This document shows, one piece after another, positions 34,363-42,316 of a stretch of 64,000 nucleotides of DNA. A model generated the notes under the pieces. It saw only the letters and a program-made list of their open reading frames with translations, had not been told where the DNA came from and did no database searches. Numbering within the stretch: the first letter of the stretch is position 1; each line of letters begins with the position of its first letter. The DNA is from JAGOEX01 sp964630905 (GTDB taxonomy: Bacteria; UBP6; UBA1177), in NCBI GenBank assembly GCA_964630905.1, contig CAZVWR010000002.1, forward strand, positions 58,347 through 122,346, written 5' to 3'. The position numbers and the translations under genes were made by a program.

Positions 34363-35658
34363 TTAATAAAATGTACACAAATCATAGAGCTCAGTTGGAT
34401 TCCATTCGTCTGGAACAATATCTGCATTATAAATTATTTGAAAATCGTTTTGTGATAAAGCCCAACCAGAAACCGCTCCTTCGATATTATTTGATTGCCC
34501 ACCGTCACTTGGAGTTGTTAATGTCTTATAATAATCATACCCAACCATTGCAAGAGTCGGTCCCGAAACACGAATGCGAGCCACAGGCCAGATAGAAACC
34601 ACATTTACATGCTCCGGAAGAAAAACTTTAGTCCCCCACCAATGCCAAATCTTATCGGGTTCATTAAAATTATTCATAAATACAATTTCTTGTTCAGAAT
34701 CAATACCATAAATAGGCTCGTATTCATCAGTTGCAAACCAGTTTTTCTTGTCCCAAAAACCACCACCACATACGCCGCTTGAGTTTGAATGAGTTTCGTT
34801 GTCGTAATAGCAATAATAATTCTGCATGTTTATGCGTTCTGAATCTAAAAGACATATCTTGGCACCGTTTTCAGTCTGATATTTAATATAAAGCCTTTGC
34901 CAGTCTACCTCAACTTTTGATTCGCTTGTATCCACAAAACGAGTGTCAGTGATAGACTGCATCCACAAAATAACAGCTGAGTAACGATGAATATAGCCAT
35001 CTTCATCAGTATATTCTGGAACATTTAATCTGTTTATTCTCGCACTTCTTCCCCATTTTCCAACATAACATGGAACTGTGCGTCTAATAGTGAATTGATA
35101 CTGCAACTTCCGCTCCTGACCATAACTATTCAAAGCCCTAGCCTCAAACAAATATTGTCCATCTGGAAGAAAGGAATATTCTGTCGGCGAGGTACAGCTG
35201 CGCCACACACCATCACAAACTGTATTTATGCAGTTTTGAGCAACACGATTATCTATGTCATCTTTACACTCGTTGAGCAAATCATCCAATATTATTAAAC
35301 GACATTCAAAAGCAGCCTCCTGATTTGAAACGAATTCAAAACTAAAAGAATAGATTTCTTCTTCTGTAAGAGCTTGAGGTGTATTCGTAAACCAGATATT
35401 CAGATCCTGCTCTTCCTCATGATGCGAGCTCTCTCCCTCTTGATTGTTGTAATCATTTTCATTTTCATTTTCGTTTGAAGTTGAATCCTGCTTTTCAGGT
35501 TCAGAGATCTTTTTATCAGATTCATTTACAACCTTACTGTCTGATACACCATCAAGGTTAGTTTCTGTTGGGAAAGGAACACAAGAAGTAAACGAGAAAA
35601 CGATTGTAAAAATGATAACATTTTTTACTTTATTCATTGATTTTACAATATTAAACAT
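34363..35658 (-). CDS. Lipoprotein, paralogue B of a tandem pair
   Basis: This 431-residue protein is related to the 32829-34289 protein over most of its length. It has a lipoprotein signal (VKNVIIFTIVFSFTSC), then an acidic, Glu/Asn-rich linker, then the shared domain (about 85-431) with paired cysteines, LPDGQYLFEARA, WGTKVFLPEHV and GYDYYKTL. The start at 35658 lies inside the end of the ankyrin-like gene upstream (8-base overlap) with GGTGG before it; ATG 35637 would be closer to a usual signal peptide. The function is unknown. Confidence 0.75.
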   Translation of the reverse strand: MFNIVKSMNKVKNVIIFTIVFSFTSCVPFPTETNLDGVSDSKVVNESDKKISEPEKQDSTSNENENENDYNNQEGESSHHEEEQDLNIWFTNTPQALTEEEIYSFSFEFVSNQEAAFECRLIILDDLLNECKDDIDNRVAQNCINTVCDGVWRSCTSPTEYSFLPDGQYLFEARALNSYGQERKLQYQFTIRRTVPCYVGKWGRSARINRLNVPEYTDEDGYIHRYSAVILWMQSITDTRFVDTSESKVEVDWQRLYIKYQTENGAKICLLDSERINMQNYYCYYDNETHSNSSGVCGGGFWDKKNWFATDEYEPIYGIDSEQEIVFMNNFNEPDKIWHWWGTKVFLPEHVNVVSIWPVARIRVSGPTLAMVGYDYYKTLTTPSDGGQSNNIEGAVSGWALSQNDFQIIYNADIVPDEWNPTELYDLCTFY

Positions 35659-35887
35659 ATAACCACCAGCCCTTTGTTCTCGGCATTGTTTTGCCAAAAT
35701 ATTTTAGAATCTTCACAATGCGTTCCTTTACATTCAGATCAGATAACTGAATCGCAAAAAAGAGAGTGTCAAAACCAAAATAATTGCTACGCCAATTAGG
35801 ATCTGCACCGAGCTCACAAAGCTGACCGACCATAAATTCGTCTCCCTTTTTTACTGCTTCAATTAAGTTCTGGTTTAAATTTTCCAT
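35651..35887 (-). CDS. Small ankyrin-repeat-like protein
   Basis: At 78 residues this has one full and one partial ankyrin-like unit: LIEAVKKGDEFMVGQLCELG followed by ADPNWRS, then a diverged DTLFFAIQLSDLNVKERIVK. It has no signal peptide. It may be a truncated ankyrin protein, since its end runs into the start of the lipoprotein gene. It is the first gene of a two-gene unit preceded by an ECF-type element (35921-35945). Confidence 0.6.
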   Translation of the reverse strand: MENLNQNLIEAVKKGDEFMVGQLCELGADPNWRSNYFGFDTLFFAIQLSDLNVKERIVKILKYFGKTMPRTKGWWLYV

Positions 35888-35920
35888 ATCATTTCTCCAT
35901 TAACGGTCTACACTTAATAA

Positions 35921-35945
35921 AACGAAAGACTTCTTGATTTTTGCC
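35921..35945 (-). promoter_or_regulatory. ECF-type promoter element (GGCA-N17-CGTT)
   Basis: On the minus strand GGCA (35945-35942) and CGTT (35924-35921) are 17 bases apart, and CGTT is followed by TTATTAAGTGTAGA. The -35 box differs from the others at one base. Confidence 0.6.
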
Positions 35946-36005
35946 AATATTTTTTACAATTATTCTGTCTTTTCTCCGAACCTTTTGATATTACAGCATA
36001 TTTCA

Positions 36006-37157
36006 TCACCATTTCTTTTCCACCCGTACAGTAAAGGTTCTAATTTGTGTTGTAGATGAAAACCGTGCTCCACCTTCTCTAAAAAAAGATACCGGAACAA
36101 CTTCATTTCCAGAATCTCCGAAGTGCAGGATAGCAGCCGTATCATCGAGAGCAATATCATTATCTATGATCTCAAAAACAAGTGTGTCTACTTCATTTAT
36201 TGAAATAGCAGTGCTTTCATTCCATTCGGGTGTTAAGGTGTTTGATTTTTCACTTGTTTCAAAGACTACCTCACCGTTTTTTACTACTCGAACTGATGGA
36301 TCTGGGAGTCCACCCATAGCATCCCAGCTGGAACCATCATCCATTTTTTCACCGAAGACAGCGGAAACTATAACCAGCTGCCAGGGCTTTCCATAAGGCG
36401 ACACACACACTCCGTCCGATGCACAAACCTGATCACTGTCGCAATCTGATGAGAAAACACACTCCTCTTTTATTCCCGTACAATCTGCCGCACTAAATCC
36501 GGAACAATCATTCTTGCAAACTGCTATTCCAGCCATATATCCCAACTCTATGCATGAAATTGAATTGCCGTCACACACCTCTCCGCTTTCCACCTTGTTA
36601 TTGCCGCAAACCGGATTAACAGCCGCATCTTCATCCGGTTTTTCAATATCAGCTGTCACCTCATCATCAACTACTGCTGTATTGTTATCTGTAATAGAAT
36701 TGTTATCAGGATTAGTATCGGAATTATGTGAGAATTTTATAGTACCTTCATCGCACAGCGTGAAAACATCAAACAGATCCGACACAGTCTTACTACAAGT
36801 CCATTGAAGAAATTCACCTTCTCCTTTGTAAATTGCTATCGAAAGCTCATGATCTGTTGTATATCCTGTTGACGGCTCAGAATCCTCTCCGTCCGGCCAC
36901 AGACAGTTCTGCACCACTGTTGCACCCGTGCAATCATTTTTGATCTGGACAATCACAGATGCATCATTGTTGTTTTTTATTTCAACCTGCTTGCCCACGC
37001 CGTTTTCTATAAGAAGACGGACATCAACAGAGCAGATTGTTATATCGGCATAGATAAGACCGGGGTTGTCAGCATCAATCTTAAAAACTTTTTCCGGTTC
37101 GCAGGAAATTAAAAAGATTGTAATAAAAAGAATGCCGGTTTTTACTTTATAGAGCAT
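36006..37157 (-). CDS. Lipoprotein with a C-terminal C2-like domain
   Basis: The 383-residue protein has a lipobox (GILFITIFLISC), an N-terminal beta domain (about 20-135), an acidic linker, two Cys-rich modules (CGNNKVESGEVCDGNSISC... and CVFSSDCDSDQVCASDGVC) and a C-terminal C2-like domain (about 255-375). The latter has acidic loops as in calcium-binding C2 domains: DDGSSWDAMGGLPDPSVRV and FEIIDNDIALDDTAA. C2 domains are common in eukaryotes and rare in bacterial lipoproteins. AGGAGG precedes the ATG. Its promoter has an ECF-type element and the 5' end overlaps a long inverted repeat. Confidence 0.8.
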   Translation of the reverse strand: MLYKVKTGILFITIFLISCEPEKVFKIDADNPGLIYADITICSVDVRLLIENGVGKQVEIKNNNDASVIVQIKNDCTGATVVQNCLWPDGEDSEPSTGYTTDHELSIAIYKGEGEFLQWTCSKTVSDLFDVFTLCDEGTIKFSHNSDTNPDNNSITDNNTAVVDDEVTADIEKPDEDAAVNPVCGNNKVESGEVCDGNSISCIELGYMAGIAVCKNDCSGFSAADCTGIKEECVFSSDCDSDQVCASDGVCVSPYGKPWQLVIVSAVFGEKMDDGSSWDAMGGLPDPSVRVVKNGEVVFETSEKSNTLTPEWNESTAISINEVDTLVFEIIDNDIALDDTAAILHFGDSGNEVVPVSFFREGGARFSSTTQIRTFTVRVEKKW

Positions 37158-37216
37158 ATGGACCTCCTATTCGGCAAAGTCCGATCTTCGGATTATTGCC
37201 GCTCTATAAAGTAAAA
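37140..37216. repeat. 16-bp inverted repeat flanking the lipoprotein start codon
   Basis: TTTTACTTTATAGAGC (37140-37155) covers codons 1-6 of the lipoprotein gene, and its exact reverse complement GCTCTATAAAGTAAAA (37201-37216) overlaps the ECF-type -10 box. Between them lie GGCAA/TTGCC and TCCG/CGGA inner stems and the AGGAGG site. The transcript 5' end could fold to affect translation. Confidence 0.75.
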
Positions 37217-37239
37217 CGATTTAAAGTGAGATTTTTTCC
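37215..37239 (-). promoter_or_regulatory. ECF-type promoter element (GGAA-N17-CGTT)
   Basis: On the minus strand GGAA (37239-37236) and CGTT (37218-37215) are 17 bases apart, followed by TTACTTTATAGA. Confidence 0.65.
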
Positions 37240-37376
37240 AGAAAATTATTTATTTGTGCGATTTAATCTCTTTATGAAAAAGAAGAAGCTTTTCTGCTCA
37301 GATTTGGTGGCAACCAACTTTCCCTGAACAGAAATTTCGGGACAATTAGTATAATCTTTTAAATATAGTTTGTTTT

Positions 37377-40028
37377 TCATAATTTATTCAGACTCTTTTC
37401 ATATAATTTATTTACTTTAATAATTAGTGCCTTCAATTTTTTTCTTGCATTTTCAATGTGTTCTTCCTGATATTTTCGTAATTTTTTTCCCGCAAAATAA
37501 TGAGGAGTTAAACCCTCGGGGGATAAATAAGAATTTATTTGTATTTCACCACTATAAATAAGCTCTGTATAAAATCCAGGGAAAAGACTTGCATAATTTG
37601 CAATATCATAAAAATTTTTGAGTTCTTCAGAAGTCATACTATCAAGAATTTTATCTAACATCATATCAATATTTTTATTGTTTGCAAAAATTGCAGTTCT
37701 AACAATGTTTAATAATGTCCTATTATTATCAACAAATGACATGTTTTGTTTACATGGCCTCATATATAATAAATTTTTCTGTTCATTCTTAATGATTTCA
37801 GGCATATCTTTGTTAATTTCTAAAAGTTTTTTCATGATTCTAAATGATTTTGTGAAATTCAGATAATTTAAGTTCAAAAGATATTCATATTGCATCACTT
37901 CAATGTTGTAAGGAAAATATCGCTTTATGTTTTTAAGTGCATTCCGAATTATTTCTTTTTCTCCATTAAAACCATTGTTCTGATCAAAATAAGTTCTCCA
38001 GATTAAGGTTCTTTCTAGCACCATGTTATAATAACAACCGCTGTTGTCTAATGCCTTGGCACCATTTTCATTTAGTAAAAGCTCTGTTAACTCTAGGTCG
38101 TAGTAATATTGATTCTTTTTTTTGTTTCTTTTAACACTGGAAAGTTCAACTTTCCCTTTTTTTGGATTTATTTTGCAAAGATTTTCGTTAGAATTTTTTA
38201 TAATAGAATTGTTCTCATGATATTTTTCTAATAAATTCGTCATCTTAATATAATAATCCTTCATGTTTTTTGGAGCATAACCGACTTCTCGTTTTTTCAG
38301 GTCATTTTTCAATCTCTGACAAAATGAACCTTCCTTATATGTTCCATTCTCAATTGATTTATCGATACTTAGTATAGTTTCATCAATTTTCTTTTCTTTA
38401 TCAACTGGAATCATAGTACTAAAAACATTTGCTACTTCTGGAGAAAGTTCAATTTCTTTGTTTTTACACATGTCGCCAGATTTTGCCAATGCAACTTGAA
38501 GCTCTCCAATAAAAAAATATTTAAACTCTTTCAGCATTTTATATTTTAAACACCCCAAATCTTTAATTATTTTTGTTTTATGGAGAAGATCATCAGAAAT
38601 ATCACCTGCAAATGAGTCAATTCTTTTTTGTAATAAATTATTCTTAAAATCAGCAATCCTTTCTATTATATCTTTTATATCTGAGTAATTAATTTCATCC
38701 TCTATAATATAGCTTCTCCATATTGTCATTTCATCACCGATATCAACAACTGTTTGAGCAATATTGTTGCCTAAATTAAATTTATAAAGTTTTCTCACCT
38801 GACCTTTATTTGCTTCTTGCACCATTCTTGAACTCATGATTTTTGATAATTCATTATATGTTTCAAGAGCATTGGTGATAGTGTTTTGACGCAAAATGTT
38901 AAATGCTACCATTTCTATACCATCATAAAATCTTGGCATACCAATATCAAATGACCCCATTAAATTTGGCTGCCATATAATACGCTTACCTGAGTATCCA
39001 TCTTCAAATAGTAATCCCAACCCACCGATACTATTATAAAAAATTTTTCTATCTGTGATTTCAATGACTCCACTCTCTATTTTGTCTTGTTTAAACGATT
39101 CTGAAAGCCGCTCAGATGATCCTGTAGGAGTCTTCCCTTTATAATACATTATATCTTTTTTTTCAAGAGTCGCGTACCCGAAAAAAGTACAATTAATGTC
39201 GAAGGGATTGCATATAGAAAAAGAAGAATATGCATAAAAACCACCAAAAGAAACAAAAAACAATGCAATTAAAAAGAAAACAATCTTATACCAAATTCTT
39301 TCTGTGTTTGGATTGACAAACAAAATATCTATTAGCTCACTGAGATCCTCTTCTCCTACCGCCAATATTACTTTCTTATCTTTTTTTACATTTTTTTTAT
39401 ATTTTCTCTTAAAGTCTTTAATGCTATAATATTGTGTGACTTTGTTTGCTACATCTTGATTTTCCGATAAAAATTTGATGTAGCTTTCTCTCGGAACGAT
39501 AAATAACTTTAGATCTGATAGAAAAAATGCCTCGACTTTTTGCTTTAAATTTTGAATGGTACCAATTATTACCTTCCCCTTTTTATCTTTTTGAATGCTT
39601 CCCGTAACGAGAATTTGATCAAACCTGGTTAAACAATGGGCGGGGACCCTGCCAGAATTAGAAACTGTTTCCAACATTCCTGCCAATGTCCAAGAAAAAC
39701 CAAATTCCTTATCTTTATCATTTCCTGTATTCTTTTCAATTGCGTCAGAATATTCTTCTTTTGAGGGTGATATATATTTTACAGCCATTTTTTCCCTTTC
39801 AGAACTTGCAGAATCCTCAAATTCTTGCCAAACATTATGCAAAAAAACAGCTTTGTTATAAAGAAGAACTTTGTCTTTGTCTTCAACCTTTTTTTCTGTA
39901 CTATTTGGGAGATTATATTGTTCTTTTATATCATAAAATGGTACTTGTTCTAATTTTTCAAACAGATGCAATGTAACAATTTTAACATCGTTTTTAGAAT
40001 TAACATAAGGATATCTAAATTTCATCAT
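37377..40028 (-). CDS. Membrane protein with N-terminal Lon-like (S16) protease domain
   Basis: The 883-residue protein has three parts. Residues about 80-195 resemble the Lon protease domain: GFSWTLAGMLE (Ser112 in the place of the Lon nucleophile), ILVTGSIQKDKKGKVIIGTI, NLKQKVEAFF (Lys162 in the place of the catalytic Lys) and LKLFIVPRESY. A single transmembrane helix lies at about 248-270. The remaining 610 residues, with an early Cys pair, are probably outside the cytoplasm and are not recognised. It has no AAA+ module. The gene is last in an operon with a sigma-like gene and is very AT-rich. The Ser-Lys spacing (50) is longer than in Lon (about 43), so activity is not proven. Confidence 0.75.
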   Translation of the reverse strand: MMKFRYPYVNSKNDVKIVTLHLFEKLEQVPFYDIKEQYNLPNSTEKKVEDKDKVLLYNKAVFLHNVWQEFEDSASSEREKMAVKYISPSKEEYSDAIEKNTGNDKDKEFGFSWTLAGMLETVSNSGRVPAHCLTRFDQILVTGSIQKDKKGKVIIGTIQNLKQKVEAFFLSDLKLFIVPRESYIKFLSENQDVANKVTQYYSIKDFKRKYKKNVKKDKKVILAVGEEDLSELIDILFVNPNTERIWYKIVFFLIALFFVSFGGFYAYSSFSICNPFDINCTFFGYATLEKKDIMYYKGKTPTGSSERLSESFKQDKIESGVIEITDRKIFYNSIGGLGLLFEDGYSGKRIIWQPNLMGSFDIGMPRFYDGIEMVAFNILRQNTITNALETYNELSKIMSSRMVQEANKGQVRKLYKFNLGNNIAQTVVDIGDEMTIWRSYIIEDEINYSDIKDIIERIADFKNNLLQKRIDSFAGDISDDLLHKTKIIKDLGCLKYKMLKEFKYFFIGELQVALAKSGDMCKNKEIELSPEVANVFSTMIPVDKEKKIDETILSIDKSIENGTYKEGSFCQRLKNDLKKREVGYAPKNMKDYYIKMTNLLEKYHENNSIIKNSNENLCKINPKKGKVELSSVKRNKKKNQYYYDLELTELLLNENGAKALDNSGCYYNMVLERTLIWRTYFDQNNGFNGEKEIIRNALKNIKRYFPYNIEVMQYEYLLNLNYLNFTKSFRIMKKLLEINKDMPEIIKNEQKNLLYMRPCKQNMSFVDNNRTLLNIVRTAIFANNKNIDMMLDKILDSMTSEELKNFYDIANYASLFPGFYTELIYSGEIQINSYLSPEGLTPHYFAGKKLRKYQEEHIENARKKLKALIIKVNKLYEKSLNKL

Positions 40029-40043
40029 GCCATGTTTTTATTA

Positions 40044-41015
40044 CTATTCTATTCCAATAAATATTTTGGTAACTTTTGAATTTATTTTCAGCGAATTAAT
40101 ATGCTCTGCCGTAAATGTTTTAGCGAGTTCTTCCCGTGCTCCATAACCTACCAGCAATTTATCAGTCCACACTCCGTCCAATTCAATACAAATATATACA
40201 TCCTTAGGAATATCAAACTCACAATTTATAATTACAGTAATTTGGGGCTGACTGGTTTCAAAATCTATATCTTGCAATATTGAATAGCTTCCCGCAAAAC
40301 TTCCGATTTGAAATCCTTGATTTTTCAAACTATCTGTTGAAGCGGCGGAATCAAGCACCTCAATTAGTATCCCTTCCTTTGGCTTATCTTCAAACATAAT
40401 CTTTTTCAAGGAAGCAAGGAGTTCATGATCATTATATTCAAAATACTCCTTGTTTATTTCAACACACCTCAAATCCAAATAACACAAAATACTATTAATC
40501 GTTTTCATGTGTTGTTGATATTCATCCGTATTTTCGACTTTTTTTTCGTTTCTGCTAGCAGGCAGTTCGTATTGGTTTAAAAGCTTAAAAGCGTTCTTCA
40601 GTATCGCTTTCAGCTCCTCATCTGCTGTCCAAACATCGCCTTTTGTGTCTTTAATCTTCGTCATTAAATCGCAAATATGTTGTGATTCCATAGTAAAGCT
40701 TTTGGTCATTCTAAAAACAATACCGTGCACAGTTTGTGGATCATCACCGTAATGTTCATAATCTTCAGAGCCAGATAAAAAACAATTGTCCACAGGAACC
40801 AATACAAAACATCTGAATCCATTGTTGTCAAAATCGTTGATTACATAATACCACAAATCATTTGAAGAATACGTTTTGAACTGATGATGTTCTATTTCCG
40901 ACTTTAATTTTATAAAATTACCTGTGGTAATATCAGTTTTTGGTATTGTCTTTTTTATTGTCATGTACTCATTTATGGTTCTGATAATTTCTTTTGTAAT
41001 TTGAGTTGCTGACAT
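40044..41015 (-). CDS. Hypothetical protein in sigma/Lon-like operon
   Basis: I do not recognise this 323-residue soluble protein. The N-terminal half is mixed, and the C-terminal 100 residues look beta-rich (ITVIINCEFDIPKDVYICIE, VTKIFIGIE), compatible with a small beta-sandwich. It begins one base after the stop of the sigma-like gene and ends 15 bases before the Lon-like gene. It could be an adaptor or inhibitor linking the two, but nothing in the sequence proves this. Confidence 0.65.
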   Translation of the reverse strand: MSATQITKEIIRTINEYMTIKKTIPKTDITTGNFIKLKSEIEHHQFKTYSSNDLWYYVINDFDNNGFRCFVLVPVDNCFLSGSEDYEHYGDDPQTVHGIVFRMTKSFTMESQHICDLMTKIKDTKGDVWTADEELKAILKNAFKLLNQYELPASRNEKKVENTDEYQQHMKTINSILCYLDLRCVEINKEYFEYNDHELLASLKKIMFEDKPKEGILIEVLDSAASTDSLKNQGFQIGSFAGSYSILQDIDFETSQPQITVIINCEFDIPKDVYICIELDGVWTDKLLVGYGAREELAKTFTAEHINSLKINSKVTKIFIGIE

Positions 41016-41016
41016 G

Positions 41017-41730
41017 CTATAATTCTCCCTTTTGCATTTCTTTTTCCTCTTGTTTTCCGTCCAGATTGTCTTCTTTAGGATATTTAGATTTACTAATTGC
41101 TCTTTCCAAATAAGCCAAACGAGGGATTTCCTTCATAATATCTTTTAGTTGCTCGATCAACGCGTACATAGTTGATTTTTTCAAATTGAATTTGTTTTCC
41201 AGGTCTATAATATTTAGACACTCATCTTCTTGAATAATTTGAATTAATTTTATTAACTTTTTTTTCTTTTCTTCTTTTATAGCGGGATGTTGAAAAATAT
41301 ATGCCTTTATATCGTCAATCCCATCAAGTAGATCTTCATTACAAACCTCATGTTTAAAAAGATTTTCACTTTCTTCAATGTTTACAGTAATAATATTTTT
41401 GGGGATTGATTGTTCTTTAAGACCATCTAAGTATTTGTTTTTAATCGATCTTATAACATTTTGAAATATTTTATTTTTATCATACGACAGGAACTCTTTT
41501 CTTTTAACCCAAAGATGCGTCATGAAATTTTGAATAAAATCAGCAGTTTCATCACGATTTAACACATAACAATATCTTTTCTTTATATGAATCTCTAACA
41601 ATTTATAGAGTTCCTTGAAATCTTCGTTGTCTTGCGATCCACTTAGCGCAGGATAAATTATCTCTAAAACAGCATGTTTATAATCCGAACCTTTTTCTGT
41701 TTTGCTCAGTTCAAACTCTTTTTTGTTCAT
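41017..41730 (-). CDS. ECF-like sigma factor (divergent)
   Basis: This 237-residue protein looks like a diverged ECF sigma factor. Residues about 40-110 fit region 2: ETADFIQNFMTHLWVKRKEF followed by IFQNVIRSIKNKYLDGLKEQ. Residues about 160-200 fit the region 4 helix-turn-helix: CLNIIDLENKFNLKKSTMYA, LIEQLKDIMKEI. A longer linker than usual and a Lys/Glu-rich tail are present. It sits in a four-gene operon with the membrane Lon-like protein. Four nearby transcription units have GGAA-N16/17-CGTT elements of ECF type, the strongest contextual support for the call. Confidence 0.6.
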   Translation of the reverse strand: MNKKEFELSKTEKGSDYKHAVLEIIYPALSGSQDNEDFKELYKLLEIHIKKRYCYVLNRDETADFIQNFMTHLWVKRKEFLSYDKNKIFQNVIRSIKNKYLDGLKEQSIPKNIITVNIEESENLFKHEVCNEDLLDGIDDIKAYIFQHPAIKEEKKKKLIKLIQIIQEDECLNIIDLENKFNLKKSTMYALIEQLKDIMKEIPRLAYLERAISKSKYPKEDNLDGKQEEKEMQKGEL

Positions 41731-41734
41731 TTTA

Positions 41735-42241
41735 TTAATCCATTCTCAATTTAATAGCAACTAGAATGTCATATTCTTCGTTAATTTTGCTTAAAGATTC
41801 TTTATCTAAACTCCAAATAGATTTGCGCACATATTTTATAATTGTCTTCGGATTTTTATAAATATTATTGTGATCACACACAACAGCACAAGAATAAGGA
41901 TACCTTCCATATTTATAGGAAGAGTTGTTAATCCTAACAAAACACTTTGACACACCAATCGTGTCTCGTCGTTCAACCATGGCTCGTAGTTTTTGGTTTA
42001 AAACCTCTTCATCCTCAGCCCCAGTAAATGAACATATGGCTCCCACATTCTTTTTTTTAATAATTCGAAAACAGGTGGCTAGATGAAATCCGTCTTGTAC
42101 ATCAACTAAGAAAGGATATCCGATGTCATCATTACTCCAAAAAGACACAACCCCAATAACTCCAGTCCTGCTGTCTTTTATTTGATAAAAATATTTCGAT
42201 TTTTGCTCCAAGTTTTCTCGATTTCTATAATCTCTAGTCAC
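41735..42241 (-). CDS. Hypothetical protein, first gene of sigma/Lon-like operon
   Basis: The 168-residue protein is not recognised; it is soluble and mixed alpha/beta (YFYQIKDSRTGVIGVVSFWS; FLVDVQDGFHLATCFRIIKK). I chose a GTG at 42241 because GGTGGAG lies 4 bases upstream; the in-frame ATG at 42259 has no site. A TTGACA occurs upstream, but no convincing -10 box follows at the right distance. Confidence 0.6.
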   Translation of the reverse strand: MTRDYRNRENLEQKSKYFYQIKDSRTGVIGVVSFWSNDDIGYPFLVDVQDGFHLATCFRIIKKKNVGAICSFTGAEDEEVLNQKLRAMVERRDTIGVSKCFVRINNSSYKYGRYPYSCAVVCDHNNIYKNPKTIIKYVRKSIWSLDKESLSKINEEYDILVAIKLRMD

Positions 42242-42316
42242 ACTATACTCCACCAACATAAATTATCAGCAAAAGATATTTTCGCACAACAGTTAGACCT
42301 CTGTCAAGTTCTTTTT

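Noticed and set aside
42260..42310. Sigma-70 promoter for the sigma/Lon-like operon
   Set aside because: TTGACA is present, but no acceptable -10 box lies 16-18 bases downstream.
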